From contig NZ_BDME01000002.1 in NCBI RefSeq assembly GCF_002335445.1, positions 1 through 64,000 on the forward strand: a stretch of 64,000 nt of DNA, written 5' to 3'. A program made the translations under genes and the position numbers. Under the pieces are notes generated by a model, which worked only from the letters and a program-made list of their open reading frames with translations, searched no databases and was not told where the DNA came from. Shown here piece by piece: positions 55,179 through 64,000 of the stretch. Numbering within the stretch: position 1 is the first letter of the stretch; each line of letters begins with the position of its first letter. This DNA is from Lebetimonas natsushimae. GTDB taxonomy: Bacteria; Campylobacterota; Campylobacteria; Campylobacterales; Nautiliaceae.

Positions 55179-57410
55179 GTGATTAAAGAAATTATAATTA
55201 AAAATATAGCGACTTATGACTCAAAAGGTATTGTTATTGATAATTTATCAAAAGTGAATTTTATTTATGGTGCTAATGGAACAGGTAAAACTACAATATC
55301 TAATTATTTAGCTGACAATTCTATTTGTAATAAATGTCAAATTAAATGGGTTAGTGAACCTTTAGAAGTATTAGTTTATAATAAAAAATTTAAAGATAAA
55401 AACTTTTATTCAGAAAAACTAAAAGGGATATATACTTTTGGTGAGAAGAATAAAGATATAATTCAAAATATTGAAGAGTTAAAAAATAAATTAGAAAATA
55501 TAAAACAAAAAGGTGCTGGGATTAAATCTAAAAAAGAGGAGTTAGAAAAAAATGTCAAAGAATTAGAAAAAGATTTAAGTGAATATATTTGGAAAAATTT
55601 ATATAAAAAATATGAAATAGATTTAAAACAAATATACTATGGGAATATTTCAAGTAAACCTGTTTTTAAAAATTTTATTTTGCAATTAGTGGATAAATTT
55701 AATGATGAAAATAATATTATATTAAATTTAGATGAAATAAAAAAAGAATATAAATTATTATTCGCAGAGAATCTATCTAAATTAGAAAAAATAGATATAA
55801 ATTTACAACAATTATTAAAAGAAATTATTACAATAGAATCAAATTCAATTTTTAATAAGAAAATTATTGGGAAAGAAGATTTAGAAATTTCTAAGCTAAT
55901 AAATAGTTTAAATATGGCTGATTGGGTTTATAAGGGCAAAGAATATTTAAATTATACAAATGACAAATGTCCATTTTGTCAAAAACCAACCATAGATGAA
56001 AATTTTAAAAAACAAATTGAAGAATATTTTGATGAAGAATATGAAAATGATTTAGAAACACTAATAAACTTAGAAAATAAATATTCTTTAATGGTTAAAA
56101 ATATAAAAATACAAATTAATAATATTATTAATAAAATTAAACAAAATAAAGTTTATATGAGTTATGTAAATATAAAAGATTTAGAAAGTATATTTAAAAT
56201 TTTACAAGAAAAATTTACTATTAATATGCAAAAAATCAAGGAAAAAATTAAAGAGCCAAGTAGAAGTATATATTTAAAAAATAACTCTGAAATTTTAAAT
56301 AAGTTTATTCATCTAATTGGAGATTTAAATAAAAAAATTGAGGAATATAATGAGAAAGTGGAAAAAAGAGAACAATTAAAAGAGCAATTAAAAGAACAAT
56401 TTTTTACTTATTTAATTTTTTTATATAAGGATGAAATAAATTTAAGATTAAGAAAAATAAAAGGAATGAAAAAAGGAATAAAAAATTTAGATAAACAACT
56501 AAATAGTTTAAGAAATAAATATCAAGAAATTAATAAAAAAATAAAATTTTTAAATGCTACTTTAACAAATATTTCTTCTAGTGTAGAGAAAATTAATAAT
56601 TTATTAGAAAAATTTGGGTTTAATAATTTTAAACTTGAAATAGTTGATAATAATTATTATATAATTGTTAGAGAAAATGGAGAAATTGCCAAGGATACTT
56701 TGAGTGAAGGTGAAACAACATTTATAACTTTTTTGTATTTTTTGCAATTAGTCGAAGGCTCTTTTGAAAAAGAAAATGTAAAAAATAGTAAAGTTTTAGT
56801 GATTGATGATCCTATTTCAAGTTTAGATAGTCAAGTTTTATTTATTGTAAGTACTTTAATTAAAGAATATATTCTAAAAATTAGAAAAGAACATAATTAT
56901 TTTATAAAACAAATAATTATTTTAACTCACAATGTATATTTTCATAAAGAAATTAGTTTTATTTCTCAAAGGGAACAATCTAGTAATAGAAAGGATACAA
57001 GTTATTATATTTTAAGAAAATATAATAATATCTCTTTTATAAATTATTTTAAAGAAAATCCAATACAAAGTTCTTATGAATTATTATGGAAAGATTTAAC
57101 AAATGCTATAACTAATGGCAATTCTTGTAAAACAACAATTCAAAATATTATGAGGAAAATATTAGAAAATTATTTTAAAATTTTTGGAGGTGTAAGTGAG
57201 GATGAAATTATTAATATGTTTCAAAATCCAGAAGAAAAATATATATGTAAATCATTAATATCTTGGATTAACGAGGGATCTCATACAATTCCAGATGATT
57301 TTGAAATTCAAAGTCCCGATTATGAAATAGAAAAATATAATAAAGTTTTTAAAGAAATATTTTTTAAAATGGGCCACGAAGCTCATTATAAAATGATGAT
57401 GAAAATTTGA
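55179..57410 (+). CDS. rloC: RloC-like anticodon nuclease (COG4694 ABC-type ATPase)
   Basis: A 743-residue ABC/SMC-like protein. Walker A is GANGTGKTT (31-39); two coiled-coil arms flank a zinc-hook motif CPFC (264-267); the ABC signature is LSEGETT (from 508); Walker B is KVLVIDDPISSLDSQ; the H-loop is ILTHN. The C-terminal region has R659-x3-E663 (MRKILENYF) and H702 (NEGSHTI), an Arg-Glu-His set like that of PrrC/RloC anticodon nucleases, which excise the wobble nucleotide of tRNA during phage or DNA-damage stress. GTG start with AAGGA six bases upstream. It stands alone between housekeeping genes. Confidence 0.82.
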   Translation: MIKEIIIKNIATYDSKGIVIDNLSKVNFIYGANGTGKTTISNYLADNSICNKCQIKWVSEPLEVLVYNKKFKDKNFYSEKLKGIYTFGEKNKDIIQNIEELKNKLENIKQKGAGIKSKKEELEKNVKELEKDLSEYIWKNLYKKYEIDLKQIYYGNISSKPVFKNFILQLVDKFNDENNIILNLDEIKKEYKLLFAENLSKLEKIDINLQQLLKEIITIESNSIFNKKIIGKEDLEISKLINSLNMADWVYKGKEYLNYTNDKCPFCQKPTIDENFKKQIEEYFDEEYENDLETLINLENKYSLMVKNIKIQINNIINKIKQNKVYMSYVNIKDLESIFKILQEKFTINMQKIKEKIKEPSRSIYLKNNSEILNKFIHLIGDLNKKIEEYNEKVEKREQLKEQLKEQFFTYLIFLYKDEINLRLRKIKGMKKGIKNLDKQLNSLRNKYQEINKKIKFLNATLTNISSSVEKINNLLEKFGFNNFKLEIVDNNYYIIVRENGEIAKDTLSEGETTFITFLYFLQLVEGSFEKENVKNSKVLVIDDPISSLDSQVLFIVSTLIKEYILKIRKEHNYFIKQIIILTHNVYFHKEISFISQREQSSNRKDTSYYILRKYNNISFINYFKENPIQSSYELLWKDLTNAITNGNSCKTTIQNIMRKILENYFKIFGGVSEDEIINMFQNPEEKYICKSLISWINEGSHTIPDDFEIQSPDYEIEKYNKVFKEIFFKMGHEAHYKMMMKI

Positions 57411-57456
57411 AGTTAATAAATTTAATATTTTAATTTTAAATAATAAAAGGCAATAA

Positions 57457-58620
57457 ATGAAAATTTTAGTAGTCGGTGCCGGAATTATTGGTATGAGTTT
57501 AGCGTATGAAATAAGAAAAAAATATCCTGAATTTGAAATAATGATTATTGATAAAGAAGCTCACGAAGCATTTCACGCAAGCGGAAAAAACAGCGGAATT
57601 TTACACGCCGGCTTTTATTATAGTGCTGATTCACTCAAAGCTAAGCTTACAGCCAGGGGCAATAAACTGATGAAAGAGTTTTGTTATAAAAATAATATTA
57701 AAGTAAATGAAACGGGTAAGCTTGTAGTAGCCAAAAATGAAGAAGAAGTAGAAACTCTTTTTGAGCTAGAGCGAAGAAGTAAAGTTAATAATGCCGGGGC
57801 TTATATAATTACTGAGGAGGAAGCTGAAAAAATTGACCCAAACGCAAAAACTGTAAAATATGCTCTTTATTCTCCAAATACAGCAAGTGTAAATCCCAGA
57901 GAGGTTTGCAGGATTTTGAGAAAAGAGCTTGAAAGACAAGATGTTAAATTTATTTTTAATATGCCTTTTGAAAAATATGAAGAAAGCTATGATTTTTTAA
58001 TAAATGCGGCAGGGCTTTATGCCGATAAAATTGCTCATAAATTTAACATGGGGCTTGAATATACAATGCTGCCGTTTAAAGGCCTTTATAGGAAATATTT
58101 GGGTGAGGATAAAATTAAAACCCAAATCTATCCCGTGCCAAATATTAAAAATCCGTTTTTAGGGGTACATTTTACGCTTATGGCTGATAATACCATTAAA
58201 ATAGGACCTACTGCAATTCCTGCATTTTGGAGGGAAAATTATGTTGGGTTTGATAGGTTTAATTTAAGCGAATTTATTGAAATTTTAAGCCTTGAAGCAA
58301 AACTTTTTATTAAAAACGCTTTTGGTTTCAGGGATTTGGCTTTGTGGGAGATGAGGTATTACAATCCTAAATATTTAATCGAAGAAGCTAAAAAACTTGT
58401 TAAAAAACTAAGGGGCGATTTTAAACCTTATCCTCCCGGAATCAGGGCACAGCTACTTAATAAAAAAACAAATGAGCTTATTATGGACTTTTTGGTTGAA
58501 AAAAATGAAAATCAAATACATATTTTAAATGCGGTATCACCTGCATTTACGGCAAGTTTTGCATTTGCCGAATATGTAATAAAGGAATATTTTGATAGGT
58601 ATTTTATTCAAAAACAATAA
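57457..58620 (+). CDS. lhgO: L-2-hydroxyglutarate oxidase, LhgO
   Basis: FAD-dependent enzyme oxidising L-2-hydroxyglutarate to 2-oxoglutarate, at the membrane and feeding quinone. VVGAGIIGMSLAYEIRKKYP binds FAD; EAFHASGKNSGILHAGFYY, with its substrate-site His, and GLYADKIAHKF are family blocks; the C-terminal YPPGIRAQLLNKK segment is typical. It is 387 residues. It overlaps a small unknown gene by 29 bases. Confidence 0.92.
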   Translation: MKILVVGAGIIGMSLAYEIRKKYPEFEIMIIDKEAHEAFHASGKNSGILHAGFYYSADSLKAKLTARGNKLMKEFCYKNNIKVNETGKLVVAKNEEEVETLFELERRSKVNNAGAYIITEEEAEKIDPNAKTVKYALYSPNTASVNPREVCRILRKELERQDVKFIFNMPFEKYEESYDFLINAAGLYADKIAHKFNMGLEYTMLPFKGLYRKYLGEDKIKTQIYPVPNIKNPFLGVHFTLMADNTIKIGPTAIPAFWRENYVGFDRFNLSEFIEILSLEAKLFIKNAFGFRDLALWEMRYYNPKYLIEEAKKLVKKLRGDFKPYPPGIRAQLLNKKTNELIMDFLVEKNENQIHILNAVSPAFTASFAFAEYVIKEYFDRYFIQKQ

Positions 58621-58864
58621 ACTCTCTTCATATCCAGCAGAGATTTTGGTAGATGAAAAGATTTATAAAAATATTGATGAAGTGGATGTAAACGTGATTG
58701 CCGGTCTTTCTATGCCAAGTGAGATGATAGAAAAGCTTAGAAAAAAAGGTATTATGTTTTTAAAAATAAAATCTCTTGATGAATTGAAAGATTTAAATAT
58801 TGATATTAATGTGCCAAAAGAATGGCAAAAAAGAGGGTGGAAGTGTGGCAAGAAAGGTTTTTGA
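58592..58864 (+). CDS. Small hypothetical protein
   Basis: A 90-residue protein, not recognised. The TTG start at 58592 has AAGGA five bases upstream, inside lhgO. It has alternating beta/alpha character (EILVDEKIYKNIDEVDVNVIAGLS) and a C-terminal basic tail with KRGWKCGKKGF. Codon usage is like its neighbours and it is probably co-translated with lhgO. Confidence 0.65.
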   Translation: MIGILFKNNKLSSYPAEILVDEKIYKNIDEVDVNVIAGLSMPSEMIEKLRKKGIMFLKIKSLDELKDLNIDINVPKEWQKRGWKCGKKGF

Positions 58865-59032
58865 TTATAAATTTTTTGTTTTGAAAATTAAAATTAAATA
58901 TAGTAATTTTGTTACTTTTTGTAAATTTTTTTCAAATTAATTTAATTTTTATAAAAGTAGGGGTTAAAAAATTAAGGTTTGCAACACTATATAAATATAG
59001 GGGGACTATTAAATTTTAATAAAAGGGATAAA

Positions 59033-59764
59033 ATGCAAAACAGATATGTAGGAGATATTGGAGATTACAGTAAATTTGTTTTAATTAAAAATTTATTTAA
59101 TGGAAAATGTGGAATTATTTGGTATTTATATCCAAATGAGGGACATAATAATGATGGTAAATTTAGAAATTATGAAAAATTTGAATTGCAAGATAAAGAA
59201 ATAGTTGAAATTATGAGCTATTTTTCTAAACACAAAGAAAGTGAAAGAAGTGTTCAGGAATTAGAAAAAATTTTAATTAATAATGGATTTGATTTAACTT
59301 TTTTTAGTAATTGTATAGAATGTAACTGTAAATGTCTTTTTTCTAATGTAAATGAACGATTAGAGTATAGAAAAAGTTGGTTTGATAAAGCTTTAAATAA
59401 AATGAAAAATTGTAATATTGTTTTTGCTGACCCTGATAATGGTATAGAGGTTAAAAGTTGTCCTTTAGGAGATGTAAAAAGTGGAAAATATATTTATTTT
59501 GATGAAATTAGTAAACTTTTAAAAAATCATAAAACAGTTGTAATTTATCAACATTTTGAAAGGTCTAAAACACATAGAGTACTTGTAGACGAAAAAGTTA
59601 AAAAACTATATGAAAAAATAGGTAATAATTTTAATTTCTATGCTGTTAAATTTAAAAAAGTATCTCCAAGGGCTTATTTTATTTTAAGTAAAGAAAATTT
59701 AGAAAATAAAATTAGAGAATTTTGCGATGAATTTAAAAATGAATTTGAACTTTTAAAAGGGTGA
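59033..59764 (+). CDS. Conserved hypothetical protein (FADPDNG motif)
   Basis: A 243-residue protein without signal peptide or membrane helices. The ATG at 59033 follows AAAAGGGA; an upstream GTG/TTG extension has no support. Conserved-looking blocks are NRYVGDIGDYSKFVLIK at the N terminus, IIWYLYPNEGHNNDGK, VFADPDNGIEVK near the middle and VVIYQHFERSK. I recall related uncharacterised proteins with a DPDNG(L/I)E motif, often in accessory DNA, with a Rossmann-like pattern. It is four bases from the next gene and probably forms a two-gene unit. No function is proposed. Confidence 0.7.
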   Translation: MQNRYVGDIGDYSKFVLIKNLFNGKCGIIWYLYPNEGHNNDGKFRNYEKFELQDKEIVEIMSYFSKHKESERSVQELEKILINNGFDLTFFSNCIECNCKCLFSNVNERLEYRKSWFDKALNKMKNCNIVFADPDNGIEVKSCPLGDVKSGKYIYFDEISKLLKNHKTVVIYQHFERSKTHRVLVDEKVKKLYEKIGNNFNFYAVKFKKVSPRAYFILSKENLENKIREFCDEFKNEFELLKG

Positions 59765-59768
59765 TAAA

Positions 59769-60443
59769 ATGCAGTTTAAAAAAATGACATTAAAAGAATG
59801 GAATGAAAAATTTGACTGCGGTTTGATAACTTCTTATAGGAGATTTAATAATTGCGGATTTGAAAAAAACATTCCTTGTGAAATTGATGAATTTGGACAA
59901 GTAGTTAAAGAAAAACCAAGAGTTTTAACAGATGAAGAAATAAAAAACAGCAAAAGAAATAGAGCTTTGCTAATAGAACTTTTAAGGCTTAGATATAATT
60001 TATTATCCGCTTCTTTAAACTCAGAAGATGAAAAAATAAAAGCAATTTTTGTTGTAGATGTCAATAATAAAGGCACATTAAAAAAAGATTTGGCAAAATT
60101 GGGAGTTAAATATAAGCAAGATAGTGTGTTGTTTTTACCAAAAGGGACTTTAAATTTTGAGAATAAATTAAAGGCTTATTTAATAGGGACTAATAAATGT
60201 TGTAATAATCTTTTAAAATTTGGAGAAATTAAATTGCTTGAGAAAAAAATTTTTATGATTATAAATACTAAAGAATTTTTTTTAGAAGATATTTTGGAAA
60301 AACCAAATTTTTTAAAGGTATTTTCAAGCGGCTCCCAAGCTATGGGAGCAAATTTTATAGTTAAATCTTATGAAAAAACAATACCTTTGGAATTAATAAA
60401 AGAATTACAAAAAAATATTATTCAATTAATTTCAAAAAGATAA
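59769..60443 (+). CDS. Hypothetical protein, DUF3293-like
   Basis: A 224-residue soluble protein. ITSYRRFNNCGFEKN, then NSKRNRALLIELLRLRYNLL, FVVDVNNKG and KYKQDSVLFLPKG recall the order of blocks in DUF3293 proteins (Tyr/Asn start, RN..L helix, Gln-D-S/A-V strand), though the resemblance is weak. A C-terminal third (SSGSQAMGANFIVKSYEK) is unlike DUF3293. It follows the FADPDNG gene by four bases with GGGTGA as ribosome site. A weak hairpin with TTTTT follows the stop. Confidence 0.65.
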   Translation: MQFKKMTLKEWNEKFDCGLITSYRRFNNCGFEKNIPCEIDEFGQVVKEKPRVLTDEEIKNSKRNRALLIELLRLRYNLLSASLNSEDEKIKAIFVVDVNNKGTLKKDLAKLGVKYKQDSVLFLPKGTLNFENKLKAYLIGTNKCCNNLLKFGEIKLLEKKIFMIINTKEFFLEDILEKPNFLKVFSSGSQAMGANFIVKSYEKTIPLELIKELQKNIIQLISKR

Positions 60444-60660
60444 ATCCCATTATTAATAGGGTTTTTCAAAAAGTACAATATTTTTTGCTTTGATTTTATT
60501 ACAAAATTTTAAATAAAGATTTGAATTGTATTTAATAAATAATGCATAGCTTTTATTGGGATTTAATTTTAAATTGTTAACGTGAAAATATTTTTTAAGA
60601 ATTTATAAATTATTTCACTATAAGAAGAAAAAAAGTGCCGATTGGCAGGTAATTTTTATT

Positions 60661-62136
60661 TTATCTAATTATAATAGTTTTAATTTCAGTCATATCCTCG
60701 ATTGCAAATTTAGGTCCTTCCCTTCCGATTCCCGAGAGTTTTACTCCTCCGTAAGGCTGAATGTCAAATCTTAAAGTTGGAATATCATTTACAATAACTC
60801 CTCCGGCTTCAAAATCGTCAATCGCTTTTTGCATTAAATCAATTCTGTTTGTAAAGATTGAATATTGGAGTCCATATGGAGAATTATTCATTTTTTCAAC
60901 TGCTTCTTCATAGCCGTTAACTTTTACAAGGCTTACAATCGGGGCAAATACTTCTTCGCATACTATATTCATATCATCCGTTACATCAGCTAAAATTGTA
61001 GGATAAAGGATGTTTCCTTCTCTTTTTCCGCCTGCAATTACTCTGGCACCCTCATTTACAGCCGAATTTATCCAGTTTTCAGCCCTGATTGCCGCCTCTT
61101 CGTTAATTAACGGTCCCATAAATGTATCTTCATCAAAAGGACTTCCGACTTTAAGTTTACTTGCTTCTTCACCAAGTTTAGCTGCGAAATCATTATAAAT
61201 TTTGCTGTCCACATAAATTCTCTGAAGAGAAATACAAACCTGCCCTGAATTTGCAAACGCTCCAACTGCACATCTTTTTGCCGCCCAGTCAAGGTCTGCG
61301 CTGTTTTCTACAAAAGTAGCCGCATTTCCGCCAAGTTCAAGTGTTATTTTTTTAATTCCAGCATTTTGAGTAATTATTTTTCCAACAGCTACACTTCCTG
61401 TAAAACTGATTTTTCTAGGAATAGGACTTTTTACGAGAGTGCTTCCGACTTCTGCATCTCCATAAACAACACTTAAAGCATCATCAATTGCGTATTTGCT
61501 TTCAATAAAAAGTTTTGCAAAAGCATAGGCTGTGTATGGGGCTTCTGGAGTTGGCTTTAATACGACGCTATTTCCTGCAACAAGAGCTGGTCCTATTTTA
61601 TGTGCTACAAGATTTAGTGGGAAATTAAAAGGAGTTATTGCAACTACTACTCCAAGGGGAACTCTTTTATAAAAAGATGTGGTTTTTGCACCGCTTGGCG
61701 TTGCATCTGTTGGAATGGTTTCTCCCACAATATCATAAGCCGCGGCTGCTGTTATTTTTAGGTTTTCTATACATCTTTGAACTTCCACTCTTGATTGGCT
61801 TATCGGTTTTGCAACCTCAAGGGTTATGCATTTTGCAAATTCCTCTTTTCGCTCTTCTAGTTTTTTAGCTACATCTTCTATCCATGCAATCCTTTGTGCT
61901 AGAGTTGAATTTTTAGTTTTCTTAAATGCTTTTTTTGCAGTTTCAAGTGCTCTTTTTGCATCTTCAGGAGTGCATTTTACATAACGGGTTGTTGTCTCTT
62001 TTGTGTAAGGATTTATAATTTCACCAAGCTCTCCATCTTCTTCATTTGAGCCTATCAGTTTTTTAGCCACTAAATCTTTTAATTCTTTTTTTTGATTTTC
62101 TTTGAATATATCTATAAATTTTTTGAAAAATTCCAT
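60661..62136 (-). CDS. NAD(P)-dependent aldehyde dehydrogenase
   Basis: A 491-residue ALDH-superfamily enzyme: GVVVAITPFNFPLNL and SVVLKPTPEAPYTA form the cofactor site, ISFTGSVAVGK the NAD loop, ITLELGGNAATF the general-base Glu and SGQVCISLQR the catalytic Cys. It resembles the broad group with non-phosphorylating glyceraldehyde-3-phosphate and succinate-semialdehyde dehydrogenases; the substrate is not decided. The ATG at 62136 is chosen, with AAAAAAGGA upstream; an ATG at 62154 places that site inside the coding region. Confidence 0.9.
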   Translation of the reverse strand: MEFFKKFIDIFKENQKKELKDLVAKKLIGSNEEDGELGEIINPYTKETTTRYVKCTPEDAKRALETAKKAFKKTKNSTLAQRIAWIEDVAKKLEERKEEFAKCITLEVAKPISQSRVEVQRCIENLKITAAAAYDIVGETIPTDATPSGAKTTSFYKRVPLGVVVAITPFNFPLNLVAHKIGPALVAGNSVVLKPTPEAPYTAYAFAKLFIESKYAIDDALSVVYGDAEVGSTLVKSPIPRKISFTGSVAVGKIITQNAGIKKITLELGGNAATFVENSADLDWAAKRCAVGAFANSGQVCISLQRIYVDSKIYNDFAAKLGEEASKLKVGSPFDEDTFMGPLINEEAAIRAENWINSAVNEGARVIAGGKREGNILYPTILADVTDDMNIVCEEVFAPIVSLVKVNGYEEAVEKMNNSPYGLQYSIFTNRIDLMQKAIDDFEAGGVIVNDIPTLRFDIQPYGGVKLSGIGREGPKFAIEDMTEIKTIIIR

Positions 62137-62201
62137 AAATTTTCCTTTTTTCATTAATTATATCAAATTTATGATAAAATTGCTTTTAAAAAAGGCTAAG
62201 A

Positions 62202-63122
62202 ATGAATGAGGCTAAATATATTTGGATGGATGGAAATTTTGTTCCTTGGCATGAGGCAAAAGTTCATATTTTAACTCATACACTTCATTACGGAAACGGT
62301 GTGTTTGAAGGGACCAGGGCTTATCAGACTGAAGACGGGCTTGCAATTTTTAGACTTCAAGATCATACAAAAAGACTTTTAAATTCAGCAAAAATTGTAA
62401 AAATTGATGTACCTTTTAACCAGGAGGAACTTGAAAGAGCCCAGGTTGAATTACTTAGAAAAAACGAATTTAAAGGAAATGTATACATCAGACCTTTAAT
62501 TTTCTTGGGTTATGGGAAAATGGGTCTTTATCATATAGGAGCTCCTGTGCACGTGGCAATTGCGGCATGGGAGTGGGGTGCCTATCTTGGTGAAGAAGGA
62601 TTGGAAAAAGGAATCAGGGTAAAAATTTCTTCTATTGTAAGAAATCCTGTAAAATCAACTTTTGGAAAAGCAAAAGCCGTTGCAAATTATCTGAATTCTC
62701 AAATGGCAAAATATGAAGCGATTGAATGCGGATATGAAGAAGCTTTAATGCTTGATGAAGAAGGATTTGTGGCTGAGGGAAGCGGGGAGTGCTTTTTTAT
62801 TGTAAGAGACGGGGTTTTAATTACTCCTCCAAATGATAATTCACTTGAAAGTATTACACAGTCAACCGTTATTGAAATTGCAAAAGAGAGGGATATTCCG
62901 GTTGAGAGGAGAAGAATAACAAGAGATGAAGTTTATATTGCAGATGAAGCGTTTTTTACAGGTACCGCAGCCGAGGTTACACCTGTTAGGGAAGTTGACG
63001 GAAGAATTATAGGTGATGGTAAAAGAGGAGAAATTACAAAAGAATTGCAGGAAGCTTATTTTGACGTGGTTTATGGAAGAGACAAAGGCTATAAACACTA
63101 TTTAACGTACATTGAAGGATAA
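62202..63122 (+). CDS. ilvE: Branched-chain amino acid aminotransferase, IlvE
   Basis: PLP enzyme (fold type IV) making leucine, isoleucine and valine from their keto acids. YIWMDGNFVPWHEAKVHIL, HYGNGVFEGTRAY, FGKAKAVANYLNSQMAK (catalytic lysine K159 region), EALMLDEEGFVAEGSGECFF and AFFTGTAAEVTPVREVD are all standard. It is 306 residues. A GATAAAAT -10-like element lies about 25 bases upstream. Confidence 0.95.
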   Translation: MNEAKYIWMDGNFVPWHEAKVHILTHTLHYGNGVFEGTRAYQTEDGLAIFRLQDHTKRLLNSAKIVKIDVPFNQEELERAQVELLRKNEFKGNVYIRPLIFLGYGKMGLYHIGAPVHVAIAAWEWGAYLGEEGLEKGIRVKISSIVRNPVKSTFGKAKAVANYLNSQMAKYEAIECGYEEALMLDEEGFVAEGSGECFFIVRDGVLITPPNDNSLESITQSTVIEIAKERDIPVERRRITRDEVYIADEAFFTGTAAEVTPVREVDGRIIGDGKRGEITKELQEAYFDVVYGRDKGYKHYLTYIEG

Positions 63123-63124
63123 TT

Positions 63125-64000
63125 ATGCCAGCAGACTTAAACGAATGGATGAATAAAAACAGTAATAATGACAATAAACCGAAATTCGAACCTCCAAAGT
63201 TCGAACCTCCTAAATTTATAAAAGGCTCTAACGGATTTTTATTAGTAATAATTGCAATAATTTTTGTATTCGGGCTTTTATTTAAGCCTTGGGTGATAAT
63301 TAACGAAGGTGAAATCGGTATTTTAGCTACAACGGGAAAATTTGCAAAAGAACCTCTGTATCCGGGAATGCACTTTTATATACCTTTAATTCAAAAAGTT
63401 ATTATTGTTGATACCAAGGTTCATATGATAAGTTATAAAAGACTTCAGGAAGTAGGTTCCATGCCTGATAGATACGGAACGATTAAGGTTTATCCTGCAA
63501 TTAATGTACTTGATGCAAGAGGACTTCCTATCACGGTTGAATTGTCTGTCAGTTACAGGTTAAATCCAAATGAGGCCGCTTATACCATTAAAACATACGG
63601 ATTAAACTGGGAAGATAAAATAATTAATCCAATTGTCAGGGATGTTGTAAGAAATGTAATCGGAAAATACCCTGCTGAAGATTTACCTGTTAAAAGAAAT
63701 GAGATTGCTATGCAGATAGAAAATCAAATAAGAGATACTTTAAGTAAAATAGAGCATAAACCGGTAATGTTTGAGAGTTTTCAATTAAGGGATATCATTT
63801 TGCCGGAAAATATAAGAAGACAGATTGAAAGAGTCCAGATTGCAAAACAGGAAGCGGAAAGAGCAAAATATGAAGTTTTAAGAGCCAAACAAGAAGCTCA
63901 AAAAGAAGCGGCAATTGCTCAGGGTAAGGCAAATGCAGCTAAAATTGAAGCTCAGGGTAAAGCGGATGCAAAACTTATTGAAGCAAGCGCAGAAGCGAAA
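63125..64000 (+). CDS. SPFH/prohibitin-family protein (HflK-like), partial
   Basis: Open reading frame running off the right edge of the window (292 codons seen). After a short polar N terminus rich in Asn and Pro (EPPKFEPPKF), a single membrane helix (FLLVIIAIIFVFGLLF) leads to the SPFH domain (INEGEIGILATTGKFAKEPL, VELSVSYRLNPNEAAY) and an Ala/Glu/Gln-rich coiled-coil (EAQKEAAIAQGKANAA). Prohibitin and HflK proteins scaffold membrane proteases such as FtsH. It starts two bases after ilvE. Confidence 0.85.
   Translation, partial: MPADLNEWMNKNSNNDNKPKFEPPKFEPPKFIKGSNGFLLVIIAIIFVFGLLFKPWVIINEGEIGILATTGKFAKEPLYPGMHFYIPLIQKVIIVDTKVHMISYKRLQEVGSMPDRYGTIKVYPAINVLDARGLPITVELSVSYRLNPNEAAYTIKTYGLNWEDKIINPIVRDVVRNVIGKYPAEDLPVKRNEIAMQIENQIRDTLSKIEHKPVMFESFQLRDIILPENIRRQIERVQIAKQEAERAKYEVLRAKQEAQKEAAIAQGKANAAKIEAQGKADAKLIEASAEAK

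Noticed and set aside
60447-60466. CCC...GGG hairpin with TTTTT after the DUF3293-like gene
   Set aside because: The stem has a bulge and only three G-C pairs; possible terminator but not strong enough to list.

Overview
This 64 kb window is AT-rich chromosomal DNA from a member of the Campylobacterota, most likely the deep-sea vent order Nautiliales (Caminibacter/Nautilia type). The taxon is an inference from paired sigma28/sigma54 flagellin genes, a pseudaminic-acid cluster, the long form of DapD, AcnB, a short RecO and very dense, overlapping gene packing. About sixty protein genes, one tRNA and the 3' end of a 5S rRNA gene can be supported.

Layout: 1-75 is the end of an rRNA operon. A HupE-like membrane protein follows. 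Positions 1.5-6.9 kb hold a pseudaminic acid operon (pseB, pseC, a WbqC-family gene, pseF, pseG, pseI). Positions 6.9-22.0 kb hold one long leftward glycan operon: a glycosyltransferase, rfbA, rfbB, a WecF-like GT56 transferase, three Gfo/Idh oxidoreductases, a GT2/radical-SAM fusion, an ATP-grasp ligase, wecE, a DUF354 protein, a hexapeptide acyltransferase and a second DegT aminotransferase. Two flagellin genes (22.1-25.2 kb) and a Maf-type flagellin glycosyltransferase (25.3-27.2 kb) follow, so sugar synthesis, transfer and acceptor genes lie side by side.

From 27 to 54 kb the window is mostly housekeeping: acnB, kdsD, rluB, dapD, rpmB, argJ, a cysteine synthase, a NifU-domain protein and gltB, with K+/H+ transport genes, a modAB pair behind a ModE-like operator, tRNA-Asn, a lytic transglycosylase lipoprotein, a lipid/glycan set (DPM1-like GT2, flippase-like protein, geranylgeranyl-reductase-like flavoprotein) and a nucleosidase/SPL radical-SAM pair. 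From 54 to 64 kb, recO, lhgO, an aldehyde dehydrogenase, ilvE and an SPFH protein are interleaved with accessory genes: a RloC-like anticodon nuclease and a pair of unrecognised genes.

The most interesting signals are: (1) the GT2-Cys-cluster-radical SAM-Rossmann fusion beside an ATP-grasp gene inside a dTDP-Fuc4N-type pathway; (2) the flagellin control region, where a sigma28 -10 overlaps the divergent operon's -35 and the flaA leader begins with a CsrA-type hairpin; (3) the RloC-like defence gene; (4) flagellin gene conversion; (5) the pse operon with no pseH; (6) a perfect ModE-like palindrome; (7) a nucleosidase gene with no canonical start codon; (8) two candidate leaderless genes. No CRISPR array, intact insertion sequence or prophage was seen.
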